Shown here: positions 45,626-55,338 of the stretch, in pieces | Layout: every line of letters begins with the position of its first letter | Position numbering within the stretch: position 1 is the first letter of the stretch | NCBI GenBank assembly: GCA_963575745.1 | Contig: CAUYUJ010016362.1 | Location: 186,001 to 250,000, forward strand | DNA length: 64,000 nt | Direction: 5' to 3' | Origin: Prorocentrum cordatum | Lineage: Eukaryota; Sar; Dinophyceae; Prorocentrales; Prorocentraceae | The notes under the pieces: generated by a model | The model's input: the letters and a program-made list of their open reading frames with translations, nothing else | Told to the model about the DNA's origin: nothing | Databases searched by the model: none | Translations under genes and position numbers: made by a program

Positions 45626-46261
45626 GTGCCTCTCAAATTTGCGATGCAGCCCCATGCTTCGGCGTCGATCCCGAAGGGGCCAGTGCCGGCGAGGCCGCGC
45701 CCGCGTGCTGTCCTCCGCGAGAACAACGAGCTGCGCGTGAAGGTGGCAGGCCACAGGATGACAATGCGTACCCAGAGCCATGCGAGCGCATGGATGAGCA
45801 GCTCGCCGGAGAAGCTCGGAGCGAAGTTTCGCGCCGAGGTGCAGGCTTCGGCCAGGCAGGTCCAGGAGAGCAGGGCCTCTGTCGAGAAGACGACGGGCGC
45901 GGTGGCCTGGTCTCCGAAAGCAGGCGGTCGCCGCGCGCCGATCCCCCCGCCCGCGACGCCGCCGATGCCGACGCCCCCTCCGCCGCCGCCAGTTCGCAGG
46001 GGCCAGCGTGGACACGCGTTGCAGCCAGCTACGGCCCCTGTGGCAGCGCTGCCCGATGCGCGCGCGCAGGCGTCGCGAGCCTGTAGACGCTGGGCCCTTC
46101 AGGGCCGCGGAGCCGCACAGGCCAGCTGCCCCAGGAGCAAGGGCCCGCCTCGCCCGACCGTCGCGCAGCTAGGGGTCGTTGAGAGAAGGGGCGCGGGGTA
46201 TGAAGTGCATTGGAGTAGGGCGGGTCGGATGCGAGGGGGGCTTCGCGTGTTTTTCCCTTGA
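45626..46261 (+). CDS. Unrecognised 211-codon ORF
   Basis: Contains a helical stretch (KLGAKFRAEVQASARQVQES) followed by a proline-rich segment (PPPATPPMPTPPPPPP) and basic tail regions. A competing frame (45559-46086) is equally open, so the assignment is weak. It lies 150 bp before the 94-bp tandem repeat. Confidence 0.2.
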   Translation: MPLKFAMQPHASASIPKGPVPARPRPRAVLRENNELRVKVAGHRMTMRTQSHASAWMSSSPEKLGAKFRAEVQASARQVQESRASVEKTTGAVAWSPKAGGRRAPIPPPATPPMPTPPPPPPVRRGQRGHALQPATAPVAALPDARAQASRACRRWALQGRGAAQASCPRSKGPPRPTVAQLGVVERRGAGYEVHWSRAGRMRGGLRVFFP

Positions 46262-46413
46262 GTTGCACAGCGCGTGCCGGCGGTCTGGTGGCGCTGTCCC
46301 AGTTGCAGTCTGCATTGAGCGCCCTGCAGCACCGTTCAGGTGAGCAATTGTCTCGCTTGTCTCTCAGCGGGGCGCTAGTTCCCGCGGTGCTCGCGAGACA
46401 GCGGTGCGGTGAT

Positions 46414-46695
46414 TAAGTCAGTGCGTTTGGATTGCGGTCCGAATCGCTCTTTCCTCCAAGACCCTTCTCATCGTTGTCTCGTCGGCTCCCCCATCGTGCC
46501 CGCCGCCTAAGTCAGTGCGTTTGGATTGCGGTCCGAATCGCTCTTTCCTCCAAGACCCTTCTCATCGTTGTCTCGTCGGCTCCCCCATCGTGCCCGCCGC
46601 CTAAGTCAGTGCGTTTGGATTGCGGTCCGAATCGCTCTTTCCTCCAAGACCCTTCTCATCGTTGTCTCGTCGGCTCCCCCATCGTGCCCGCCGCC
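46414..46695. repeat. Perfect 94-bp tandem repeat, three copies
   Basis: Units start at 46414, 46508 and 46602 with TAAGTCAGTGCGTTTGG and end CGTGCCCGCCGCC. I saw no differences between them. The identical short ORFs inside each unit are by-products. Confidence 0.98.
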
Positions 46696-46834
46696 TTCGT
46701 CCGCGTCGCATTTCGATGCGCGCCCGTGTTTATGGTCACTGGAGTTGGGCGCGTTTCGACCGCGCGCCCGATGCGAATCCAGCCGCGGCGACGGGGGCCG
46801 CGGCCCCGCGCCCACCCCGCTGGGGCACGGTAAT

Positions 46835-46890
46835 GAAAAACCCGGAATTCCAGGGGTGGAAACCGGGAGCCCGAGGGTTCCGGGTTTTTC
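46835..46890. other. Hairpin with 13-bp perfect stem
   Basis: GAAAAACCCGGAA at 46835-46847 is the exact reverse complement of TTCCGGGTTTTTC at 46878-46890, with a 30-base loop. AAACCCGGAA recurs at about 46918. Confidence 0.75.
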
Positions 46891-46994
46891 AAAATTCTTC
46901 AAGGTCCCGGGAGGAGAAAACCCGGAACCTTAGGGTTCTGGGTTCCAGGAATTCCCGGGGGGGAGAGGAGAAGGAGAGGAGAAGGAGTGGAGAA

Positions 46995-47455
46995 GACGCG
47001 GCCTCGGACGCGCTCCGACGCGGCCTCGGACGGCCTCGGACGCGGCCTCCGACACGGCCTCCGACACGGCCTCCGACACGGCCTCCGGCACGGCCTCCGA
47101 CGCGGCCTCCGACACGGCCTCCGACACGGCCCTCCGACACGGCCTCCGACACGGCCTCCGACACGGCCTCCGACACGGCCTCCGACACGGCTTCCGACAC
47201 GGCTTCCGAAACGCCTTCCGACACGGTTTCCGAAACGGTTTCCGACACGACCTCCGAAACGGTTTCCGACACGGCCTCCGAAGCGGCTTCCGAAACGGTT
47301 TCCGAAGCGGCCTCCGAAACGGTTTTCGACACGGCCCCCGAATCGGCTTTCGAAGCGTCTCCCGAAACGGCCTCTGAAACGGCTCCCGAAACGGTTCCAG
47401 AAACAGTTTCCGATTCGGTTTCCGACGCGGCCTCCGGCACGGACTCTGGCACGGA
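46995..47455. repeat. 12-bp array CCTCCGACACGG
   Basis: About 35 units, uniform at the left and decaying to TTCCGAAACGG to the right. All frames are open, giving SDTA- and RPPT-type peptides. There is no reason to call a gene. Confidence 0.9.
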
Positions 47456-47892
47456 CTTATAGGGAGAAAAGGAGGAGTGGGGAGAAAAGGAGGAGCGGAG
47501 AGAGAAGGAGGAGAGGATAGGAAAGGAGGAGATGAGAGGAAAGGAGGAGGGGAGAGAAAATAATAAGGGGAGAGAAAAGGAGGAGAGGAGAGAAAAGGAG
47601 GAGATGAGAGAGGAGGAGAGGAGAGGAAATGAGGAGGGGAGAGGAAATGAGGAGAGGAGAAAAGGAGGAGAGGAGAGAAAAGGATGAGAGGAGAAAACTG
47701 GAGGAGAGAAAAGAAAACGAGGAGAAGAGAGAAAAGGGGGAGAGGGGCGAAAAGGAGGAGAGGGGCGAAAAGGAGGGGAGGAGCGAAGAGGAAGAAGCGA
47801 AGAGGAGGAGAAACGAGAAAAGGAGGAGAAACGAGAAAAGGAGGAGAGGAGAGGACACGAGGAGAGGAGAGAAAAGGAAAGGAGAGAAAAGG
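47456..47892. repeat. GAGAAAAGGAGGAG polypurine array
   Basis: Purine-only units of about 13-20 bp directly abut the 12-bp array on the left and the 10-bp array on the right. Confidence 0.9.
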
Positions 47893-49150
47893 AATCTCTG
47901 GGAATCTCGTTCGGATGTTCTGGGGATCTCGAGGAATCCCTGGGAGTATCCGAGGAATCCCTGGGGTGATCTAGGAATGTCTAGGGATCTCTGGGAATCC
48001 GTCAGAATTTCCATGAATGCGTTAGGGACCTCTTCGAATCTGCGGGGGCCTTTGTTTGAGAATCTCTAGGAATATCTTAGGAACCTGTTGGCTTTTCCAG
48101 GAAACTCATCTGGCATCTCTAGGAACCTCTCAGGGACCTGGGCACCTCGAGGAATCCCAAGCAATCTCTGGGAATGAATTTCGAGAGATGCCTAGACATA
48201 TCTAGGGATTTCTTGGAATATCCATGGGTCGCTGCGAATCTCTGGGACCTTTGGGCACCCTCGGAAATCCTGCGGAAGCTTCAAGAATATTCAGGAATGT
48301 CCAGGAATCTCTAAGAATATTTGGGAATATCGCGGAAGCTCTTGGCAGCTCTTAAGAATATTTAGGAATCCCATGGCTTCTTGAGGAATCTCTGGGTATA
48401 TTTGGGATCTCTGAGGGATCCCTACGAATCTCGAAGAATCCCCGGGCATCCCTGAGAATCTCTGGGGATCTCTGGGGAACGCTAGGAATCTTAAGGGGCC
48501 GTCAGGACGCGTTAGAAATCTTTAGAACTCTTTAGGAATCTCCAAGAATCTCGGGGAATCTTTTTAGGAACCGATAGGAACCTCAAGGAATCTCTAAGAA
48601 ACTCCAGGAATGTCTCACCATCGCGTGGGATCATTTGGATTTCTCGAAATCTCTCCGAATCTCTCGGGGCGTCTAGGACGCCTTTCCAATCTCTAGGAAG
48701 CTCCGGGAATGTTCAAAGATATGTAGGAATGTGCAGGAATGCTTGGGGATCTCAATACATCTATCGGATTTATTGATACCCAGGAAGCTCGGGGAATCTC
48801 CAGGCATCTCTAATAATATTTCAGCATTTCAAATAATTTCCAGAAAACTCAAGGAACCGTTGGGCAACTGTAGGGGACGATAAGAATCCCTATGGATATT
48901 CAAGGATCTTTGGGAGCCCCTCCGAATCCTTACGGATCTTTGGGAATATCCTGAGGATCTCTGTGGATATCCAGGACTATGTTTGAATATTTGGGATCTT
49001 GGAGCAATTGTAAGAATCTCGTGGCATATTTAGGCATATCTAGGAGTCCTTCGGCATATGTGGGGATCTATGGGAATCGCCAGGGATCTTAGGGGATCAC
49101 TAGGAATCTCGGGATCTCCAAGAAACTCTAGGATTCCTAAAGAATATTGC
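47893..49150 (+). repeat. 10-bp array AGGAATCTCT, first part
   Basis: Degenerate GGAATCTCTG/GGGATCTCTA units in strict 10-bp steps with occasional 11. At 48421-48480 six successive ten-base blocks end in ATC or AAC. Confidence 0.9.
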
Positions 49151-49156
49151 AGAATC

Positions 49157-49161
49157 TCTCC

Positions 49162-49217
<56 letters not shown>

Positions 49218-49250
49218 TTATACATACATATATATAGATATATAAATACA
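49157..49250. repeat. (CT)n(TA)n compound microsatellite
   Basis: A CT run followed by TA, TACA and TAGA repeats interrupts the 10-bp array. Confidence 0.95.
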
Positions 49251-49255
49251 AGACG

Positions 49256-49435
49256 GCTTACGAGTCTCAATGAGTCTCTGGGAATCTCTGGGAGTCCCCA
49301 GACATCTTCAGGGATCTGTAGTAATATGTAGGAATCTCCCGCAACCTCTGGGAACGCCTAGGAATCTCCAGGAATATGCAGGAATATTGAGAGCCCTAAC
49401 ATCTTCAGGGATCTCTAGGAATATGAGAAACCGAC
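49256..49435 (+). repeat. 10-bp array AGGAATCTCT, second part
   Basis: Continuation of the same array and orientation beyond the microsatellite. 49436-50120 beyond it has no supported gene. Confidence 0.85.
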
Positions 49436-50129
49436 CCATCTGAGTTAAGATTGGGCCATGCGCCCCCCGGCCTTGCATCTCCCCCCCCGCTTCCCCACTC
49501 TGCCCTCTTGGGAGAGCCCCAGTGTTTCCTCGCTGCTGCCCTGGAGGGTCTCATTGACAGCCCGGGGTGGGGGGCGAAAGAACATGCAACAACGCGACTT
49601 CTGATGCTTTCGGCATTGGGGAGAATATCGCGCTGAGCTGTCTCAGCGGCGCCCTTTCGATTGCTGAGCGCTACACTTTGCATTCGTTCGGCGCGCCTCT
49701 GTGCTCTTGCGGGCCTCGCGGGTTTCTCCTGCACGCCTGGCGCCTTCGTGCCGCGTCTCTTCTTGGTCGCGTCTCCTGGGGGGAAAGCCGTCGTCGCGGC
49801 CCTTCTCCACGTGTGCGCGCTGGAAGTGTTGAGCACGCAGTCATGTGATTGTTCCAGATGCTTCAAACCCGCGCCCCACCCCCCCCGGTGCGCTTGCGAG
49901 GCCCCCATGCCAGCGCGCAGTTGCACCATTGCGTCTCTTGTAATATGCAAATGCACCCATGAAAGCCTACGCGTGCCAATTTGTTTCCATTCGCATTGGT
50001 GGGCGCGGGTGCCTGCCCCTAATTATTCACGCTTCGCGTGTCCCCACGAGCCCATCCAGACACACATCGCCAGGCAAGTTGCCATGACCAAGGAAGTGTA
50101 GAAGCACGCAGTGTAGCAGCCGCCTTGGC

Positions 50130-50720
50130 AGCGTTTTCTCGGAGGTTTCTTGGAGCCATGTTGGTCCTCGCGGAGCCTCTTGGGGCGCTCTCGAGGCCCT
50201 CTTGGGCTCTCTTCGGGCGTTATTGGGGCCCTCTTGGGGCTCTTTGGGGAGGTATTTGAGGCCTCTTGGGGCCGTCTTGGGCACCATGGCTCAAATAATA
50301 GGGGGTCTGATATTCAGCCCCCCCCCCCCTTGGGAGACGAATGGGCGACCGCAAAAATGCGTCTTGGGGCCACCTTGGGCCGCCCTCAGGCCCCTCTTAG
50401 GCGCTCTGAGGTCCGTCTTGGAGCCCTCGCGGGCCCCCTTGAGACTCTTTTGGGCCATCTTGGGGCCATCTCGAGGTCAACGGCTTATCGGAGGCGAAAA
50501 GGGGACAAGGCAGAACAACTTGATTATTTAGGTTTTTGTTGATCTTTCCGAACTCTTGGGGGCGGGAACCGTCTCGGGGCCGCCTTGCAGCCTTTTGGAG
50601 GCATGTCGGAGGCTATCTTGAGCCGTCTTGAAGAATCGTGGGCCATTGTGGAGGTCATCTTGGGCTCTCTGTTGCCCTCTTGGATCAATCTTGGGCCAGC
50701 AAGGACGCTCTCACACCTTG
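50130..50720 (+). repeat. CTTGGGGCC-type array, locus E
   Basis: Dense CTTGGGG/CTTGGGC cores at 10-12 bp spacing, interrupted near 50285-50340 by ATAATAGGGGG and a C run, and again near 50480-50550. Confidence 0.8.
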
Positions 50721-50830
50721 CGCGCCACCGCCCAGACCCTGGAAGGGGTGGGGGAACCTCTTCGACTCAAGGGAGGAAGGGGGGCAAAAGAGAAAACGCT
50801 CTAGACCACCTGCGCCCAGAGGGTTGGTGG
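50690..50830 (+). repeat. Dispersed repeat, copy 2 (relative of 32940-33160)
   Basis: Lies at the end of array E, as copy 1 lies at the end of a decayed array. Shares CAGACCC-GGAAGG and ACGCTCTA-ACCACCTG-like words in the same order. Confidence 0.5.
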
Positions 50831-51015
50831 GATTTGTTCACATGTATACTGCATTGGCCCAATGAATGAAGGATGCAGCAACAAAAACAAGATGGCGAAC
50901 CTCCACTTGGGGCAGGTCGGGGTCTTACGTTTTCTTGGTTCTGGACTACCCTACAGCAGAGCATGTAGGCAGCGGTTAAAAAGAGCGCGGCGAAGTGGCA
51001 GGAGGAATAATGTGG

Positions 51016-51058
51016 AGGATGATGGCGACGACGATGATGGCGATGGTGATGGTGATGG

Positions 51059-51113
<55 letters not shown>

Positions 51114-51230
51114 AACGACGATGATGATGATGATGATCACGACGACGACGAGGAGGAGGAGGAGGGCGAGTAAGAGGAGGATGAGGATGATGATGATGAG
51201 GAGGGGAGGAGGAGGAGGAGGAAGGGGTGG
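51016..51230. repeat. (GAT)n / (GAG)n array
   Basis: A long GAT run (51055-51115) grading into GAC and GGA triplets. Confidence 0.95.
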
Positions 51231-51464
51231 GTAAGCAACGGGGCGAGGCTGGAACGGGGTCGGGCGCATTCGTGTCACAGTCAAACAGACATAATTATAT
51301 GGTTTCGTTGCTCTTCAGACAAGCCTCGTCGCCACGGCTGGACGGTCTTCGCAAGTGTCTTGTGATGTGCGGCGGTGCTGTGTCCCGGCCCACTGATCAA
51401 GGCGCGCTTGGTCGACGTAATGTTGTTTTGTAGCATTGCGTCGACCAGCATTTTCCCTTGCCCA

Positions 51465-52100
51465 TTTAAAAAGGGAAACTTTCACGCATGTTCGAGATTG
51501 TTTTTGCGAAGGCTGGGGGGCGAGGGGTCGGGAAGAGAGGGGTTCGACGGGGGGCGTCGCCAACTCCGAAGATTTTTTGGTATTCTGAACCAGGAAATGC
51601 TCGCATTTGTTGTTTCCAAGTTTTCTCGGTTTGGGGGGCGTTTTGCGGAGGCTTGCTGGCCAAAAGATCGCGAGGGCGGAGGAAAGGCCGGGGGCCTCGC
51701 TATAATCGCGCATTTTCTTCGTGTTCATGAAGCAGGAAACGCTCGCAATTTGCCGATCTGGTTTGGTGGGGGTTGGGGGCGTGGCGCGCAGGGCTTGCGG
51801 GGCAAAGGATCGGGGGGGTGAACGAGTGACGCGGGGCACCGCTGAGACCAAAGTTTTTCTTTTTGTTTTCAAGCAGGAATCGCTCGCAATTTTTCAAACG
51901 TGGTTTCCTGGGGACCAGGTTGTGTTTTGACAAAGGAGGCGCTGCACATTTCAAAAATGGTCTCCTCGGTGGCCGCGGGGGGGGGCGAGGGGGGGGTCTG
52001 GGGGGAGGGGGGAGCGACGGGGCTCCGCCTTTACATGCCAAGTCAAGTCTCTTTCGTTCTGAAGCAGGAAACGCTCGCGAATTTTCGAACATGGCCCCTT
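51465..52100 (+). repeat. Degenerate repeat with GAAGCAGGAAACGCTCGC core, about five copies
   Basis: Cores lie near 51470 (weak), 51587, 51727, 51871 and 52061, at about 140-190 bp spacing. Each is followed by an AATTT/TTTC AT-richer stretch and then a G-rich stretch. Confidence 0.7.
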
Positions 52101-52231
52101 CTGCTATTTGTTCGCCCGTGTTTCCGGGTTTGCCCCAAGGCTCACCCCACCCCGCCCCGCCCCCCCCCCCCTTCGGTCGCGCCCGCTATCGCCAGGGCAT
52201 GATGAGAAACGGTCTGCATGGAGAAAAAGAG

Positions 52232-52900
52232 ATGCGCGGCGGCGGGCGCGGCTGGTCAGCCAGAGTGGCAGCGCCACCTCTTCTGTGGTGCTTTGACCAA
52301 TGCATGCGCCCAGGCCACGCTCGGACTAAGCACGGTCCCCACTGCAGATGCACTGCGACTGTGGGGCATCAATATGAGAACTGCCCATGGCATCCACGAT
52401 GACAGCACAAGGGAACAAAACGGCGGGCGCGGCCGGTCAGCCGGAATGGCAGCACCCCTTGTTCAGTGGTGCTTTGATCAATTCACACGCCTGGGCCACG
52501 CTCGGATTAAACACGGTCCCCAGTGCAGATGCACCTGCGACTGTGGGGCATGGACATCAGGACTGCCCATGGCATCCGGGATGATAGCAGAGAGGGAAAT
52601 GGGCGGCGGCGGGCGCGGCTGGTCAGCCGGAGTGGCAGCGCCACCTCTTCTGTGGCGGTTTGACCAATGCACGCGCCCAGGCTACGATCAGACTAAACGC
52701 GGCCCCCACTGCAAATGTACGGCGACCGTGGAGCATTAGTACGAGAAGTGCCCATGGCATCCACGACGGCAGCAGAAGGGGGAAAATCGGAGGCGACGGG
52801 AGCGGCCGGTCAGCCTGAATGGCAGCGCCCCTTCTTCTGCGGTGTTTCGACCAGCGCGCGCTCTCGAACCTCACTCGGACACAGTACGGTTCCCATAATA
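52232..52900 (+). repeat. Satellite of about 185-bp unit, four copies
   Basis: GGTCAGCC-GA-TGGCAGC recurs near 52253, 52434, 52620 and 52807. Each unit also holds GACCAATGCA, CCCCACTGCA-ATG and GCCCATGGCATCC. Open frames occur in several registers and shift between units. Confidence 0.85.
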
Positions 52901-53206
52901 CCGCTGATCGATGTGCTTACGTGAAATATTTTTATCCGTAAGGGCTTCGCCCCCTGCCGCCGGACCCCTCTCTCGGAGAATGGGCCATGGAAGAGCTAAG
53001 TCATGAGGCTTTGGCGCTGTCGTGCAGCAGTATCGGAACTTCATGCGAGGCCGATTCGCAATCGGCAAAACCAACTGATCACAAGAGGGGTTACCACACA
53101 GGGCGAGTGGTAAGACGTGTATGGTTTACGAGCTTGGTTACCACACCTTCGGATTAAAGGGCCGAGGGGGTACTCACAGTTTGGGTTACCACGCCTTGCG
53201 ATGGAT

Positions 53207-53740
53207 GCGCGTGAGGGGTGGCGCCGAACTTCAGAAATGTGGCAAATCCCCTGTGTTTTTGGACCCTGACCCCGCGGATCTGCTTGAGGGGTGGCACCGA
53301 ATTTCAGAAATGTGGCAAATCCCCGGTGAAGTTGGACCCTGACCCCGCGGATCTGCGTGAGGGGTGGCACCGAATTTCAGAAATGTGGCAAATCCCATGT
53401 GTTTTTTGACCCTGGCCCCGCGGATCTGCTTGAGGGGTGGCACCGAATGTCAGAAATGTGGCAAATCCCCTGTGTTTTTTTGCACCCTGGCCCCGCGGAT
53501 CTGCGTGAGGGGTGGCACCGAATGTCAGAAATGTGGCAAATCCCTTGTGTTTTTGGACCCTGGCCCCGCGGATTTGCGCGAGGGGTGGCACCGAATTTCA
53601 GACATGTGGCAAATCCCCTGTGTTTTTGGACCCTGACCCCGCGGATCTGCGTGAGGGGTGGCGCCGACTTTCAGAAATGTAGCAAATCCATTGTGTTTTT
53701 GGACCCTGACCCCGCGGATTTGCGTGAGGGGTGTCGATTT
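53207..53740 (+). repeat. 73-bp tandem satellite, about seven copies
   Basis: GCGGATCTG starts near 53274, 53347, 53420, 53495, 53568, 53641 and 53714 (one spacing is 75, the rest 73). The unit includes GAGGGGTGGCACCGAATTTC and AGAAATGTGGCAAATCCC. There are no unique spacers. Since 73 is not a multiple of three, frames rotate. Confidence 0.95.
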
Positions 53741-53828
53741 CGAGCCCCCCCAGCAATTCAGACAACGCGCCCAGGTGAAGCTACAAAATTTGTTTGGGCC
53801 TCCCCCCCCCTCGCGCGGTCAATCAACG

Positions 53829-53870
53829 AGTTACAGTAACCAGCATGAAGTCAACTAGTTACAGTAACCA
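53829..53870. repeat. Two-copy AGTTACAGTAACCA repeat
   Basis: AGTTACAGTAACCA at 53829-53842 and 53857-53870, 28 bp apart. Each contains the near-palindrome GTTACAGTAAC. Confidence 0.85.
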
Positions 53871-54069
53871 ACAAGAAGCAGAACTGTAACACTGGAAACT
53901 ACAACCTACAACTGGCACAGGAAACTGCGAACCCGTGCCTCGCAGCCTGGTGGCCCCACAAGGGGGCCGGCGGATATATAAAGAGATATACGTCTGTGAA
54001 AATATTTGCACATATACATACATACTAGAACCACGCGCGCGCAACGCGCGCGCTTAGTTTCTAGCCGAT

Positions 54070-54400
54070 TCCGTTTGGGGTGCTCTTGCCTCTTGCGGCG
54101 TCTTTTGGGGCCTCTTTGGGGCATCGTGGGGCCTCTGGGGGGGCTCTGGGCTCTGTTGGGTGCCTTTGGGGGCCTCCTGGTGGCCTCTTGGGGCGGAAGG
54201 CTCGACTTGTCGGTTCGGGTTCCCCCTCTCGGGGCCGTCTTGGGGCCCTTTTGGGCGATCTCGGGCGCCTCTTGGGCCGTCTTGGGGCGCTCTTGGGCCG
54301 TTTTGGGTTGGGGCTCACTTGCGCCGTCGCGGCGGCCTCTTTGGGTGCCTATTGGGCCGTCTTGACCTGATTTCTGGGGCCTGGCGGATTGTCTTGGACC
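54070..54400 (+). repeat. CTTGGGGCC-type array, locus F1
   Basis: Between 54239 and 54302 the cores fall at 54239, 54250, 54260, 54271, 54281, 54292 and 54302, alternating 11 and 10. It is followed at 54405-54450 by GAAACAGCGAGGCCGCGAAA and AACATGCAAAAT, the array-end box. Confidence 0.9.
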
Positions 54401-54509
54401 GACGAAAGCAGGAAACAGCGAGGCCGCGAAAAACATGCAAAATCCCAGAGCAGTCCCGGTCTCGCTCGGGCTTCGGTCCGCAGGAAAACCTCTTTTGACC
54501 CCTTTGGGA

Positions 54510-54835
54510 GAGCTTTTGGAGGCCGCCCTATCCGTTTTAAGTTTTTTGGTGCCTTGTTTGGGCCTTTTGGGGGTCTCTTGGGGACTTATTGGGGCCTCTT
54601 GGGGACTTTTGGGGCCTCCTGGGAGGTTCTTTGGGCGGCTGCAACTTTCGAGTCGGAGTTCCCCTCTTGGGCCCCTCCTGGAGCCGTCTTAGTCGGCCCT
54701 TGGGAAATCTTGGTGCCCTCTTGGGCTACTCTTGGGAGCGTCTTCGGTTCGCGTGGGGAAGTCTCGAGCGCATCTGGGACCGCCTTTAAAGCCGTGAAGG
54801 CCCCCAAACAGCACATGCTTAAAATGAACGTTTCG
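54510..54835 (+). repeat. CTTGGGGCC-type array, locus F2, with end box
   Basis: The array runs to about 54785, then AAAGCCGTGAAGGCCCCCAA and ACAGCACATGCTTAAAATG form the end box (54790-54828). Confidence 0.85.
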
Positions 54836-54859
54836 CCTGCAGGAATGTAACGAATTCGG

Positions 54860-55160
54860 TCTCTTGGGATCCTCTTGGGAGTGCTCTTGGAGGCCAATCG
54901 GGACCTTCTTGGACCATCTTGGGGCCATCTTGGGCAGCAGTCTTGGGCGACTCGGGGCCTTTTTGGGCCTTCTTGGGGTCCGCTTGTTGGGTTAACTTTG
55001 GCCGTCTTGGGCAGCCCTTGGGCCGTCTTGGCCCCCGCTTGGGTTGTCTTGAAGGCTTCTTGGGAGTGTCTTCGGCTCTCTTGGGCAAATATTGGGAGTT
55101 TCTTGGGCCGTGTTCAAAGCCGCGAAGGCCGAAACATCGCATATGATAAGTTCGCCATTG
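54860..55160 (+). repeat. CTTGGGGCC-type array, locus F3, with end box
   Basis: The array runs to about 55110, then AAAGCCGCGAAGGCCGAAAC and ATCGCATATGATAAGTTCGC form the end box, the closest match to that of F2. The LINE starts about 60 bp later. Confidence 0.85.
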
Positions 55161-55217
55161 TCGGCGCGTGAATGCCTGCTGCTTCTGGGCCCCAAGACTG
55201 TCAAACGACGGCTGGGG

Positions 55218-55243
55218 ATATATATATATATATATATATATAT
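55218..55243. repeat. (TA)n tract at the LINE 5' end
   Basis: A pure TA run 96 bp upstream of the ORF1 ATG. Confidence 0.95.
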
Positions 55244-55338
55244 GTGGCTCAAGGCCCAAATCTTGAGCGGGCAGCTTACCGCAGTAGGCTTTCCTGCGTG
55301 TCAAGCGCAGGCGGACTTAGCAACGCGAGAAAGGGAGG

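Noticed and set aside
46620-47462. 280-codon ORF with SDTA repeats
   Set aside because: It is the 12-bp array read in frame. All six frames are open or nearly so.
52218-52739. 173-codon ORF with Cys/His pairs across the 185-bp satellite
   Set aside because: The unit length shifts frame between copies, so the Cys/His pattern is not kept in a repeat-by-repeat reading.
53207-53740. CRISPR-like array
   Set aside because: Units abut without unique spacers, the unit is 73 bp and the DNA is eukaryotic.
55245-55253. TGGCTCAAG at the LINE 5' end as a leader relic
   Set aside because: Only nine bases match and the same 9-mer occurs near 21706, so it is within chance.
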